Positions 41,296-49,525 of a DNA stretch of 64,000 bases are shown here, piece after piece (positions within the stretch are counted from its first letter, which is position 1; every line of letters starts with the position of its first letter). Both the position numbers and the translations under genes were made by a program. The notes beneath the pieces were generated by a model. The model saw only the letters and a program-made list of their open reading frames with translations. It ran no database searches and was not told the origin of the DNA. Where the stretch lies: contig NZ_JH393257.1 of NCBI RefSeq assembly GCF_000236035.1, positions 1,263,551 through 1,327,550 on the forward strand, written 5' to 3'. Source of the stretch: Vreelandella boliviensis LC1. Its GTDB lineage: Bacteria > Pseudomonadota > Gammaproteobacteria > Pseudomonadales > Halomonadaceae.

Positions 41296-41896
41296 GCGCC
41301 ACCTTCAATAACTCCACCAACCCCTGCAGCGCGCGACCACGATGGCTAAGGCGATTTTTGCTTTCGCTAGTAAGCTCGGCAACGCTCATGCCCTGATCGG
41401 GTAACCAGAAAAGCGGGTCATAGCCGAATCCTTCCTTCCCCCGGGGATGAGCAAGAATCTCACCTTCCCAACTGCGTTGAACGATGACCGGCACCGGATC
41501 TTTCGGGTGGCGCAAATAGACAAGCACACACCAGTAACGACCGCTACGTTGACCTTCCGCACATTCACTTAGCGCGGCTAGCAATGTTTGATTATTTTTC
41601 TCATCGCTTCTGGGGTCACCTCCATAGCGGGCGGAATAGATGCCGGGAGCACCGTTCAGTGCGTCTACTTCTAGCCCGGAATCGTCAGCTAATGCCGGCA
41701 GTCCACTTAAGAGGCTCGCTTCACGAGCTTTTAACAGTGCATTTTCGACGAAGGTTAGCCCCGTCTCTTCCACATCAGTGACACCAAAATCAGCTTGGGG
41801 GCGAACATCGAACCCTAAAGGGGAAAGTAATTGATTGAATTCTTTTAATTTTCCTGTATTGCCACTGGCAAGAACAAGGGTATTGACGGCGGCCAT
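41288..41896 (-). CDS. rdgB: non-canonical purine NTP pyrophosphatase (Ham1/RdgB)
   Basis: Hydrolyses dITP, XTP and dHAPTP to keep the nucleotide pool clean. It has 202 residues. ASGNTGKLKEF (about 10-20) binds the triphosphate, DDSGLEVDALNGAPG (about 71-85) has the catalytic acidic residues, and GYDPLFW and SHRGRAL close the active site. It is coupled to hemW by an 8-nt overlap and is divergent from csgD. Confidence 0.96.
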   Translation of the reverse strand: MAAVNTLVLASGNTGKLKEFNQLLSPLGFDVRPQADFGVTDVEETGLTFVENALLKAREASLLSGLPALADDSGLEVDALNGAPGIYSARYGGDPRSDEKNNQTLLAALSECAEGQRSGRYWCVLVYLRHPKDPVPVIVQRSWEGEILAHPRGKEGFGYDPLFWLPDQGMSVAELTSESKNRLSHRGRALQGLVELLKVAHG

Positions 41897-42041
41897 GGTA
41901 CGTACTCCAAACAGTAAGACATTAGTTTACGCGCTCATTGATCGTATCAAAAGCCACCATAATGTTACTCAACGTATCTATAAATATCTGTTTAATTATC
42001 TTCTAATTTAACTATTAGCTACTGTTTTTAAAGTAAAAAAA

Positions 42042-42120
42042 AAGATGCACGAAAAATTATCGACTTAGATTGATTATTTTTACCAATTTTTTAATAACAA
42101 AACTTTACGAAGTGCATCTT
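42042..42120. promoter_or_regulatory. spaced inverted repeat upstream of csgD
   Basis: AAGATGCAC (42042-42050) and GTGCATCTT (42112-42120) form a perfect 9-bp inverted repeat with a 61-nt AT-rich spacer, 57 nt before the csgD start. The rdgB-csgD gap (280 nt) is strongly AT-rich. It may be a looping operator or a long leader stem; no regulator can be named. Confidence 0.5.
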
Positions 42121-42176
42121 ATGGTCAACACTTCAGAGGTTACCTGCTCACTCTTTCTTTCCACGAGGGCTACCCA

Positions 42177-42875
42177 ATGTCGCAGGAAAAGTCCACCGGT
42201 ACGGTGTACGTCGTTACCGAAGGAAGTCCCCAAGCTCAGCTGTTCGCTGAGTACTTGAACAAGCACACTGGCTGTCAAATTAGTATCCATTCTCCCCATG
42301 CGGCGTTACCTATTTCCGCGTCGGGCAACATGTTGATTCTTATTGATAGCGATCATATCGGCGTTGATGCACTTCCGGAGTGGCAAGATAAGTTACCCGA
42401 TGCGCTAACTAAAACGCCCCTAGCGGCCTTCAACATTCACGATATGGATCACGCGCTTGAAGCTCTGTCATGCGCTCAGCTAAAAGGCGTGTTTTATCGC
42501 AATGAAAGCCTTGAAGTAATCTGTAAAGGCATACACGCGCTGCTTGAAGGGGAACTGTGGATGTCGCGGGATTTAATGGCGCGTTTGATTCTGTTTTATC
42601 GCAAATACCAAAGTAATGCCTTCCGCCCAGCCTGTGGACTAACTAACCGAGAAATGGAGATTATTTCACTGCTTAGCGCAGGTTCCTCCAATCAACACAT
42701 TGCCGAAAAGCTATTTGTTAGCGAACACACCGTTAAGTCACATCTTTACAACATTTTTCGCAAAATTAACGTTCACAACCGTATTCAAGCGCTCAATTGG
42801 ATTCATCAAAATTTAGGACCAATTCTGCCCAATATTGAAACCGCACGCAGCCTACAGCGGCAACGTCCCCGCTAA
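42177..42875 (+). CDS. csgD: LuxR-family regulator, CsgD-like
   Basis: Putative master regulator of the curli block. It has 232 residues. The N-terminal receiver-like domain (about 1-140) precedes a LuxR-type helix-turn-helix (about 150-205) with LTNREMEIISLLSAG and NQHIAEKLFVSEHTVKSHL. Its position directly before csgE, with 17 nt between, matches the csgDEFG order. E. coli CsgD acts without ordinary phosphorylation; whether this one does cannot be told. The preceding AT-rich gap carries an inverted repeat. Confidence 0.85.
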   Translation: MSQEKSTGTVYVVTEGSPQAQLFAEYLNKHTGCQISIHSPHAALPISASGNMLILIDSDHIGVDALPEWQDKLPDALTKTPLAAFNIHDMDHALEALSCAQLKGVFYRNESLEVICKGIHALLEGELWMSRDLMARLILFYRKYQSNAFRPACGLTNREMEIISLLSAGSSNQHIAEKLFVSEHTVKSHLYNIFRKINVHNRIQALNWIHQNLGPILPNIETARSLQRQRPR

Positions 42876-42892
42876 AGCGAAAGGGTACTGTT

Positions 42893-43411
42893 ATGTCATT
42901 AATACACCGTTTATCAACCGGCTTTTTCATCGTGGCGATGTGGGTCATGTCATCTTTAGTAGTGGTAGTAGCGAACGAGCCCACTGATGCGTTGCCCGCC
43001 GACGAACAAGAAGCGATTGATGCTATTAATCAGCTCTCCAGCCCTGATGGACCTGAAATGCAAGGCAATACTAACGGGGGAAGTGAGCTGACCGGCGTGT
43101 TGGTAGATAGAACAATCACCATGGCCGGTAAAACCTTCTATCGTGCCTTTAGCCAACGGGCACTGGATAACCTGATTATCGGCAATGCCACCATCACAAT
43201 TAATGAGCGACCTGATGCACGCTGGGGTAGCCAAATATGGGTGATGGAAGGCAACCGTATGTATTTCCGTACACAGCTCTCCCCTAGGATCAGCGAAGCT
43301 GGCCGGGCCGCCGGGGAAGCCGTACAAACCGTCGAAGAAGCGCTGCTACGGCAACAACTGACTTCAGCACTTAACTCAGACAAAGACCTTGGAAAAGAGG
43401 AGCTACGCTAA
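42893..43411 (+). CDS. csgE: curli secretion specificity factor CsgE
   Basis: Periplasmic factor that caps the CsgG pore and directs curli subunits. It has 172 residues. A signal peptide (about 1-27) is followed by an acidic linker. The CsgE core is at about 65-150 (LTGVLVDRTITMAGKTFYRAF, then NERPDARWGSQIWV). The stop overlaps the csgF start by one base (TAATG). Confidence 0.92.
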   Translation: MSLIHRLSTGFFIVAMWVMSSLVVVVANEPTDALPADEQEAIDAINQLSSPDGPEMQGNTNGGSELTGVLVDRTITMAGKTFYRAFSQRALDNLIIGNATITINERPDARWGSQIWVMEGNRMYFRTQLSPRISEAGRAAGEAVQTVEEALLRQQLTSALNSDKDLGKEELR

Positions 43412-43842
43412 TGAAAAACATACTTAAATCAACAGCTGGCAGTGTCATGGCAACCACCATCTTGGCAAGTGTGCTAACTCTGCAAGCTAGCGCAGGGGAA
43501 CTGATTTATACACCGATAAACCCGTCATTTGGCGGCGACCCCTTTATGGGTAGCTATTTACTGGGAAAAGCCCAGTCGCAAGATACCAACACGGATCCTG
43601 ATGCCAGGGGAATTGAATCACTCTCTTCAACAGAACGGCTTATTCAAAGCCTTGAGAGCCGCTTAATATCACAACTAATCAGCGATGTAGGTTCAGGGAA
43701 CGTTGGTCAAGGGTCGTTTGACAGCGGAGATTTTAGCGTTGTGGTTAGTGATGAAGGGGGACAGCTCATAGTAAGAGTGATCGATAAAGTCACCGGTGAT
43801 GTTACCAACATTAGTGTAGGTGGCTTGTTGTTCAATCCCTGA
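43411..43842 (+). CDS. csgF: curli assembly factor CsgF
   Basis: Surface-exposed factor that binds the CsgG pore and promotes nucleation by CsgB. It has 143 residues. A signal peptide ends near residue 28 (LQASAG). The mature N-terminus carries the conserved ELIYTPINPSFGG (about 29-41), which threads into CsgG in E. coli. It is translationally coupled to csgE and precedes csgG by 81 nt. Confidence 0.93.
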   Translation: MKNILKSTAGSVMATTILASVLTLQASAGELIYTPINPSFGGDPFMGSYLLGKAQSQDTNTDPDARGIESLSSTERLIQSLESRLISQLISDVGSGNVGQGSFDSGDFSVVVSDEGGQLIVRVIDKVTGDVTNISVGGLLFNP

Positions 43843-43923
43843 TGTATTAACTGCTTCTATAACTAAGAAAAAATAATATGGCTGCCAATCGGCCTAATGT
43901 TGCGTGTCATAAAGGGGATCATC

Positions 43924-44754
43924 ATGAAAATTATTGCTTCGCTGCTTATGATAAGTTTGCTCAGCGGCTGTGCTGGAATGGTCGCTACATCTGAAAATTT
44001 GGAAGGTGCACAAGCAACGCTCACGCCACGCGGCGCAACCTACCAAGATTTAGTATCGCTACCGCCTCCGGCTGGGCAAATTTTTGTCTCAGTCTATGAC
44101 TTCCGGGATCAAACAGGCCAGTACCGCCCTGCACCGGCCAGCACCTTTTCTACCGCCGTAACGCAGGGAGCGGCAGCGATGCTCACCGGTGCATTGGCGG
44201 ATTCCGGTTGGTTTATACCGCTTGAGCGTGTTGGATTACAGAACTTGCTTACCGAGAGGCGCATTATTCGCGCCGAGTTCGAGCGTTTTGGCCAGCCTGA
44301 TACACTGCCATCACTTCGTGCTGCCTCGGTGATGCTTGAAGGTGGCATTATTGCCTACGAGTCCAACGTGCGAACCGGTGGTGCTGGGGCTGAGTACTTT
44401 GGTATAGGGGCTTCTGGGCAATACCAGGTTGACCAGGTAACGGTTAATCTACGCGCGGTAGAAATTTCAACCGGCGAGGTACTCGCTAACGTCACCACGA
44501 CTAAAACGATTTACTCTAAAGAGATGCGAGCAGGTGTTTATCGTTTTATCGATTTTCGACGTTTGTTAGAGGCTGAAGTAGGTCTTACCACCAACGAACC
44601 AGTACAACTCGCCGTCATGTCGGCCATTGAGTCAGCAGTTATACATTTGGTGGCCCGAGGCGTAGAGAACAACCTTTGGAATCTCTCAAATGGTGTTAAT
44701 TTTAAAGACACTATTTTGTCTGAGTACCTAGATGCACCAATCCCTTTGCTTTAA
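43924..44754 (+). CDS. csgG: curli secretion channel lipoprotein CsgG
   Basis: Outer-membrane lipoprotein that forms the nonameric curli export pore. It has 276 residues from ATG 43924, preceded by AAAGGGGA; the earlier frame start at 43897 is not needed. The lipobox LLSGC has Cys16. Typical segments are VSVYDFRDQTGQYRPAP (about 55-71) and the constriction/transmembrane region. It is the last gene before a strong terminator. Confidence 0.94.
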   Translation: MKIIASLLMISLLSGCAGMVATSENLEGAQATLTPRGATYQDLVSLPPPAGQIFVSVYDFRDQTGQYRPAPASTFSTAVTQGAAAMLTGALADSGWFIPLERVGLQNLLTERRIIRAEFERFGQPDTLPSLRAASVMLEGGIIAYESNVRTGGAGAEYFGIGASGQYQVDQVTVNLRAVEISTGEVLANVTTTKTIYSKEMRAGVYRFIDFRRLLEAEVGLTTNEPVQLAVMSAIESAVIHLVARGVENNLWNLSNGVNFKDTILSEYLDAPIPLL

Positions 44755-44854
44755 TCTGTTTAAAACTAGCTTTAAAATCATAAAACAGCGCATGTAATAA
44801 AATTTCAGTTACAATCTAATATCAATATATTTAGCATGGAAGCTGAAGCTAATC

Positions 44855-44887
44855 AACGGCTATGCATACTGCATAGCCGTTTTTTTT
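44855..44887 (+). terminator. rho-independent terminator of csgDEFG
   Basis: A 12-bp perfect stem AACGGCTATGCA/TGCATAGCCGTT with a 3-nt loop is followed by a run of T residues, 100 nt after csgG. It separates the csgDEFG transcript from csgB-csgA. Confidence 0.93.
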
Positions 44888-45043
44888 AGTATTTTTTATT
44901 AGAAAAATAATACTTTTTTATTATTAAATTATTAATAAATACATAATGGGAATAATAAAAAGTTTGATAGCGTAAATTTCAAAATGGTCCAAACTCAACA
45001 CAAGAAATACAAATTGACACAAACCGTTTCAGAGGGAATTAAC

Positions 45044-45544
45044 ATGAAGCTGAATATTACCGCAACCAAACGATCTGCCCTAATGGCTGCGCTGTTGACG
45101 GCAACCCTTTCAGTTTCTTTGACAATCAACGCAGACAATAATCGTGTTGAACAGTTCACTAAACATGCAGCCGCCAAACATAACCTAGGCAACTACAGCA
45201 TTATTGCGCAGATTGGAAACAATAACCGTACCCATGTTTCGCAATCAGCTAGTTACCAAGCCGGTAACTTTTCCAGCATTTATCAATTTGGAAATTACAA
45301 TGCGGCAATGGTGACCCAAACAGGTGGTAATAACGTAAGTAATGTCTCTCAAATAGGTAGATATCATAAAGCGGACATTACTCAGTCAGGAAGCACATCA
45401 AGACAACTAAATTCTTATGTGCGACAACTTGGCAACCGGAGTGACGTACAGATTTCACAATCGGGGAGTGGCTACCGTGGCATTAGTGTTGAACAACAAG
45501 CGTTTTCAAACAATGCACGCCCGGTCACCGTCGAAACCTACTGA
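45044..45544 (+). CDS. csgB: curlin minor subunit, CsgB-like
   Basis: Probable nucleator of curli fibres. It has 166 residues from ATG 45044 (GAGGG upstream). A signal peptide of about 31 residues is followed by about four curlin-type repeats (around 50-140), each of the form S-x5-Q-x-G-N-x-N-x3-V-x-Q (IIAQIGNNN, IYQFGNYN, VSQIGRYH, VRQLGNRS). The last repeat carries extra Arg residues, as in CsgB. A polar C-terminal tail follows. The upstream 150 nt is extremely AT-rich. The CsgB rather than CsgA label follows from its smaller size and position. Confidence 0.82.
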   Translation: MKLNITATKRSALMAALLTATLSVSLTINADNNRVEQFTKHAAAKHNLGNYSIIAQIGNNNRTHVSQSASYQAGNFSSIYQFGNYNAAMVTQTGGNNVSNVSQIGRYHKADITQSGSTSRQLNSYVRQLGNRSDVQISQSGSGYRGISVEQQAFSNNARPVTVETY

Positions 45545-45600
45545 GCAACATACGTTGTCTCAGTGATAACTAAAGCAAGTATGACTTAAGGGGAAACACC

Positions 45601-46437
45601 ATGAAAACTCAAATCACCGCTATTGCTGCCGCTGTTGCCTTCGCTATGAGCAGTGCTGCTTTTGCACAGTATTCAGGTGGTAGCGACTCTTACATCTACC
45701 AAAGCGGTAACAACAATACGAACGATGTTACTCAGTGGGGATCGCAAAACTCACGTATTCATCAACAAGGTAACTATAACTCAGCAACAGTATCACAAGA
45801 TGATATTTCCGGCGTTGCTACAACACTACCCGGTCTTAATGACTCTGGAATAGAACAATTTGGTAGCGGCAACTCGGCAGACGTTACTCAATTAGGCACT
45901 AAGAATGACTCTACCGTCTATCAAGAGCGTCTATTTAACAGTGCAACTGTTGATCAAGAAGGTTATAAAAATGTTTCAGTAGTTGAGCAAATTGGTTACT
46001 ACAATGACGCTGATATTACCCAAAGTGGTAAATTTAATGATAGCTACGCATACATTGAAGGATTTGGTAATGAAACGACCGTTAACCAAGATGGCTTTGC
46101 AAATAAGTCTGTAGTAGAGCAAAACGGTGCTTTCAATGATGCTGAAATCAACCAGACTGGCTCATATAACGATAGCTATGCCTATATGGGCGGCGTCCGT
46201 AATGACGCCGTTGTAAATCAAAATGGTTACTCTCTAGAGAGCACCATTCTAGCTAATGGTGATCACAACACCTATGACGTAGCTCAGTCAGGCTATGGTC
46301 ACGATTCTTATATCGAAACTCACGGCAGCTATAACAACAATACCGTTAAGCAAAGCGGTGCTTTCTGGGGTCAGCATACTTCAAGCATCGTTACTTACGG
46401 TAATGGCAACGTTAATACTGTAAGCCAAGGCCACTAA
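45601..46437 (+). CDS. csgA: major curlin subunit, CsgA-like, with about 11 repeats
   Basis: Amyloid subunit of curli fibres, secreted through CsgG. It has 278 residues against about 150 for E. coli CsgA. A signal peptide (1-22, ending SAAFAQ) precedes about eleven imperfect 22-residue repeats of the pattern S-x5-Q-x-G-x2-N-x3-V-x-Q-x-G. Repeats 5-6 (125-168) and 7-8 (169-212) form a duplicated 44-residue block. The second repeat is longer, with an insert around 66-79 (DISGVATTLPGL). There are no cysteines. It is followed by a strong terminator. It lies 56 nt after csgB, so the pair is one operon. Confidence 0.88.
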   Translation: MKTQITAIAAAVAFAMSSAAFAQYSGGSDSYIYQSGNNNTNDVTQWGSQNSRIHQQGNYNSATVSQDDISGVATTLPGLNDSGIEQFGSGNSADVTQLGTKNDSTVYQERLFNSATVDQEGYKNVSVVEQIGYYNDADITQSGKFNDSYAYIEGFGNETTVNQDGFANKSVVEQNGAFNDAEINQTGSYNDSYAYMGGVRNDAVVNQNGYSLESTILANGDHNTYDVAQSGYGHDSYIETHGSYNNNTVKQSGAFWGQHTSSIVTYGNGNVNTVSQGH

Positions 46438-46473
46438 GCAAAACGGTGCTTAATTAAGCCCCCTTGCTCATAT

Positions 46474-46500
46474 AAACCGCCCCGGATGGGGCGGTTTTTT
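46474..46500 (+). terminator. rho-independent terminator of csgBA
   Basis: A 10-bp stem AAACCGCCCC/GGGGCGGTTT with loop GGAT is followed by T residues, 37 nt after csgA. Because both flanks carry A/T runs it may also stop transcription from the convergent gene at 46517. Confidence 0.92.
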
Positions 46501-46516
46501 AATGGCCCAAATATCA

Positions 46517-46879
46517 TTAACGAATCATCAGCGTCAATGTGCCTCCGGCCCCCTGAGTCGATGAACGCGACCGGTTACTGCCTTTTTGTATGTCCACTTC
46601 TAGCCGCTCATCATCACTTAACAGCTTTACTGTGCCTTCAAGCTCTGTACCGGTAAAAGTGTACTCAGCAGGTACTGTCCCGCTCTCTTCAACGTGCTCG
46701 GTCGTTTCGCCTTCGTGGGTAATCCGCCAGTTGGCAGAAAACTCTGCGCCCGGCGAACCGCTCATGGTGATATGGATCTGGGTCATGTCCTGCTCCTGAG
46801 GCGACTGTGCAGCGAGCGGGAAGCAGGCTAGCAACCCCGCTGCGCAGATCACGTATCGCCAAACCTTTGGTCGTGTCAT
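46517..46879 (-). CDS. secreted beta-rich protein of unknown function
   Basis: 120-residue protein (ATG 46879; an ATG at 46894 is also possible). A signal peptide (about 1-24, ending PLAAQS) is followed by a roughly 90-residue domain of alternating hydrophobic and polar residues (ITMSGSPGAEFSANWRI, EYTFTGTELEGTVKLL, LEVDIQKGSNRSRS), suggesting a small periplasmic beta sandwich. There are no cysteines in the mature part. I do not recognise the family. Its location right after csgA, convergent, makes a curli-chaperone role (like CsgC or CsgH) possible, but there is no CxC motif as in CsgC, so this is only a hypothesis. It may instead belong with hemL upstream. Confidence 0.75.
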   Translation of the reverse strand: MTRPKVWRYVICAAGLLACFPLAAQSPQEQDMTQIHITMSGSPGAEFSANWRITHEGETTEHVEESGTVPAEYTFTGTELEGTVKLLSDDERLEVDIQKGSNRSRSSTQGAGGTLTLMIR

Positions 46880-46901
46880 GAGTGTAACTCTCATCTAAGC
46901 T

Positions 46902-46928
46902 AAGAGCCGCTCAACGCGAGCGGCTCTT
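46902..46928 (-). terminator. hairpin after hemL
   Basis: An 11-bp perfect stem AAGAGCCGCTC/GAGCGGCTCTT with a 5-nt loop, between the hemL stop and the start of the next minus-strand gene. It lacks a strong T tract, so it may be a terminator or a processing hairpin. Confidence 0.55.
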
Positions 46929-46958
46929 GCAGTATAGCGGGCTTTTAGTTACTTGCCG

Positions 46959-48239
46959 TTACATAACCGCAAAGGCTTTTTCTGCTGCGTCCAGGGTGAA
47001 CTGAATATCTTCCGGGGTGTGGGCGCTTGACATAAAGCCTGCTTCGTAGGCAGAAGGCGCCAAGTAAACGCCGTGATCAAGCATCGCGCCAAAGAAGCGG
47101 CGGAAGGCATCCGGGCTACAAGCAGTGGCTTGGGCAAAGTTATCCACACGGCTTTGAGATGTAAAGAAGAGCCCAAACATACCTCCAGCAGACTGCGTCA
47201 TCATCGGCACTCGTGCAGCATTGGCACGCTCCTGAAGACCCGTACACAGGGTGTTAACCCGCTGGGTGAGCGCATCGTGAAAGCCCGGCACTTGTAGCTT
47301 GGTCAGCAAAGCCACACCCGCCGCCATGGCCAGCGGATTACCCGACAACGTGCCCGCTTGGTAAACCGGCCCCAGGGGAGAAATATTTTGCATTATTTCA
47401 CGCTTGCCGCCAAAAGCGCCCACTGGCATACCACCACCGACAATTTTTCCCAGGCAGGTTAGGTCAGGCACTATGCCGTAGTGAGCCTGGGCACCACCTA
47501 ATGCCACACGAAAGCCAGTCATCACTTCATCAAAAATCAGCACGCTGCCGTGCTCGTTACATACCCGGCGCAGCGTTTCCAAAAAGCCTGGCTGGGGTGG
47601 AATGCAATTCATATTGCCAGCAACGGGTTCAACAATAATGCAGGCAATCTGATCGCCGATTTCGCTGAAACACGCTTCAACCCCTTCAGGGTCATTAAAC
47701 GACAGGGTAATGGTATGTTCAGCCAACGAAGCAGGCACGCCCGGAGAGCTGGGCTCGCCGTGGGTAAGTGCACCGGAGCCCGCTTTTACCAGCAGCGAAT
47801 CGGAGTGACCGTGGTAGTTACCTTCAAACTTAACGATCTTATCGCGGCCGGTGGTGCCTCGCGCCAGGCGTATCGCCGACATAGTGGCTTCGGTGCCGGA
47901 ACTGGTCATCCGCACCATATCCATGGAGGGGATCATCTCGCAGATCAAATCCGCCATGGTAGTTTCGACTGCTGTAGGAGTACCAAATGACAGGCCGTTA
48001 TCTAATCGCGCCCGCACGGCTTCCAATACGTCTTGGTCGGCATGCCCAGTGATCATAGGTCCCCAGGAACCGACATAATCCACGTAGCGATTACCTTCGA
48101 CGTCAAACAGAAAGGCACCTTGAGCACGCTCCATAAAGACCGGCGGTCGGTGTAACCCTTTAAACGCACGAACGGGTGAGTTTACCCCGCCCGGTATATG
48201 ACGACTGGCAAGATCGAACAGTTCAGCTGATGTAGTCAT
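46959..48239 (-). CDS. hemL: glutamate-1-semialdehyde 2,1-aminomutase HemL
   Basis: PLP enzyme that makes 5-aminolevulinate for tetrapyrroles by the C5 route. It has 426 residues. The N-terminus [13 protein letters not shown] (about 14-26) and the PLP lysine K265 in [10 protein letters not shown] are present, with SGTEATM (about 114-120) as the cofactor phosphate region. It starts 36 nt after the thiD stop. Together with hemJ it indicates a heme-related operon. Confidence 0.96.
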   Translation of the reverse strand: MTTSAELFDLASRHIPGGVNSPVRAFKGLHRPPVFMERAQGAFLFDVEGNRYVDYVGSWGPMITGHADQDVLEAVRARLDNGLSFGTPTAVETTMADLICEMIPSMDMVRMTSSGTEATMSAIRLARGTTGRDKIVKFEGNYHGHSDSLLVKAGSGALTHGEPSSPGVPASLAEHTITLSFNDPEGVEACFSEIGDQIACIIVEPVAGNMNCIPPQPGFLETLRRVCNEHGSVLIFDEVMTGFRVALGGAQAHYGIVPDLTCLGKIVGGGMPVGAFGGKREIMQNISPLGPVYQAGTLSGNPLAMAAGVALLTKLQVPGFHDALTQRVNTLCTGLQERANAARVPMMTQSAGGMFGLFFTSQSRVDNFAQATACSPDAFRRFFGAMLDHGVYLAPSAYEAGFMSSAHTPEDIQFTLDAAEKAFAVM

Positions 48240-48275
48240 GGCATCCTCTCGGTCAATGGCGTACAGAAGATAGGA

Positions 48276-49085
48276 TCAAAAACGTACAGCCCGTGAAAAT
48301 CGATTTGGCAAACACTGCCCACTGGGCGGTTGAAAGCCTTGAGACAGACTTTGCCAAGTAAAGTGCTGCGCCTGCTCACAAGCTGTTGGTAAGCGCTCAC
48401 CAACAGCGAGACGAGCTGCAATGGCCGATGCCAGCGTGCAGCCAGAGCCATGAAACAGTTCAGGCAAACGTGGCCATTGCCACTGGCGAGTGGTGTCGGG
48501 CGAGTGCAGGGTATGCACTACCTGCTGGTCATTGCCGGGCAGCGGCTCATCCGTGGCCGTCACTAGAATGGCTTGGCATCCCTTTGACATCAGTACCACC
48601 GCGCGGGCCGTATCATCGAAAGGGGTGATTATGTCGGGCGCAAGTTGGGCCAACTCAGCGCGATTGGGAGTTAAGATATCCACAAGCGGCAACAAGCGAT
48701 CAATAAATAATTGACGCAAACCAGGTGTGGATAACTCAGTTCCACCACCGGCCTTAAAGACCGGATCCGCGACCACGGGAATGCCAGGAAAGCGGCGAAT
48801 AATTTGCTCCGCTGCGCGCAGGGTGTCTTCGTCAGCGAGCAAGCCAATCTTAATCGCCGCGACCTGCATCTCACTAATTGCCTCGGCCATTTGGCGCATC
48901 GCGGTAGGATCGGCAGGGATCACTCGTGTCACATTATGGCAATTTTGTACCGTCAGCGCAGTGGGAATTGTAACCGCCCATCCACCACAGGCAGCAATGG
49001 ATTCGCTGTCAGCGATTAAACCTGCGCCACCCGTCGGGTCGTGTCCAGCGAGTACCAATACCACGGGAGGAAGCGGTTGGCGCAT
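48276..49085 (-). CDS. thiD: hydroxymethylpyrimidine/phosphomethylpyrimidine kinase ThiD
   Basis: Phosphorylates HMP and HMP-P in thiamine synthesis. It has 269 residues, starting at ATG 49085, which shares its A with the hemJ stop (TGATG); an in-frame TTG precedes it. Visible features are AGHDPTGGAGLIAD (about 13-26), LTPNRAEL and HGSGCTLASAIAA (near 212-224, with the catalytic Cys). In Pseudomonas thiE lies between thiD and hemL; here only 36 nt separate the two. Confidence 0.92.
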   Translation of the reverse strand: MRQPLPPVVLVLAGHDPTGGAGLIADSESIAACGGWAVTIPTALTVQNCHNVTRVIPADPTAMRQMAEAISEMQVAAIKIGLLADEDTLRAAEQIIRRFPGIPVVADPVFKAGGGTELSTPGLRQLFIDRLLPLVDILTPNRAELAQLAPDIITPFDDTARAVVLMSKGCQAILVTATDEPLPGNDQQVVHTLHSPDTTRQWQWPRLPELFHGSGCTLASAIAARLAVGERLPTACEQAQHFTWQSLSQGFQPPSGQCLPNRFSRAVRF

Positions 49086-49516
49086 CAAAAGGGCTTCACA
49101 ACGGCGAGCAGTATAATCGCCACCAGCGCAATCACTGGCGCTTCGTTAAACCAGCGGAAAAACACATGACCTTTGGTACAACGATCCTGGGCAAACTGCT
49201 TTAAATAGATCAAACAAACGTGATGATAGGCAATGAGCAAGACCACTAGCGCCAGCTTGGCGTGCATCCAGCCCTGGCTAAACCATGCGGGCACTAAGTA
49301 GAGCATCCAGCCACCAAAAATCAGTACCGCAATCATCGATGGCGTCATGATGCCACGGTAGAGTTTACGCTCCATGGTTTTGAAATAGCTGATGGCCTGT
49401 TCGTCGCCGTTATCCCGCGCAGTGGCGTGATACACATACAACCTTGGTAAATAGAACAGCGCAGCGAACCAGGTCACTACGGCCATTAAGTGAATAGCCT
49501 TCACCCATAGGTACAT
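49085..49516 (-). CDS. hemJ: protoporphyrinogen IX oxidase HemJ
   Basis: Membrane enzyme for the penultimate heme step. It has 143 residues and four predicted membrane segments (about 4-20, 56-76, 80-98 and 120-140). The conserved His near residue 9 (KAIHLMAV) and LPRLYVYHA (about 23-31) match HemJ. It is part of hemJ-thiD-hemL on the minus strand, 9 nt after the ClC gene. Confidence 0.93.
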   Translation of the reverse strand: MYLWVKAIHLMAVVTWFAALFYLPRLYVYHATARDNGDEQAISYFKTMERKLYRGIMTPSMIAVLIFGGWMLYLVPAWFSQGWMHAKLALVVLLIAYHHVCLIYLKQFAQDRCTKGHVFFRWFNEAPVIALVAIILLAVVKPF

Positions 49517-49525
49517 TGTCGCTCC

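Noticed and set aside
45601..46437. repeated DNA that could suggest a CRISPR-like array
   Set aside because: The repetition is coding (curlin repeats) and imperfect; no identical repeats with unique spacers.
46517..46879. call as CsgC
   Set aside because: The size and strand pattern are similar but the CxC motif and sequence match are missing; kept as unknown.
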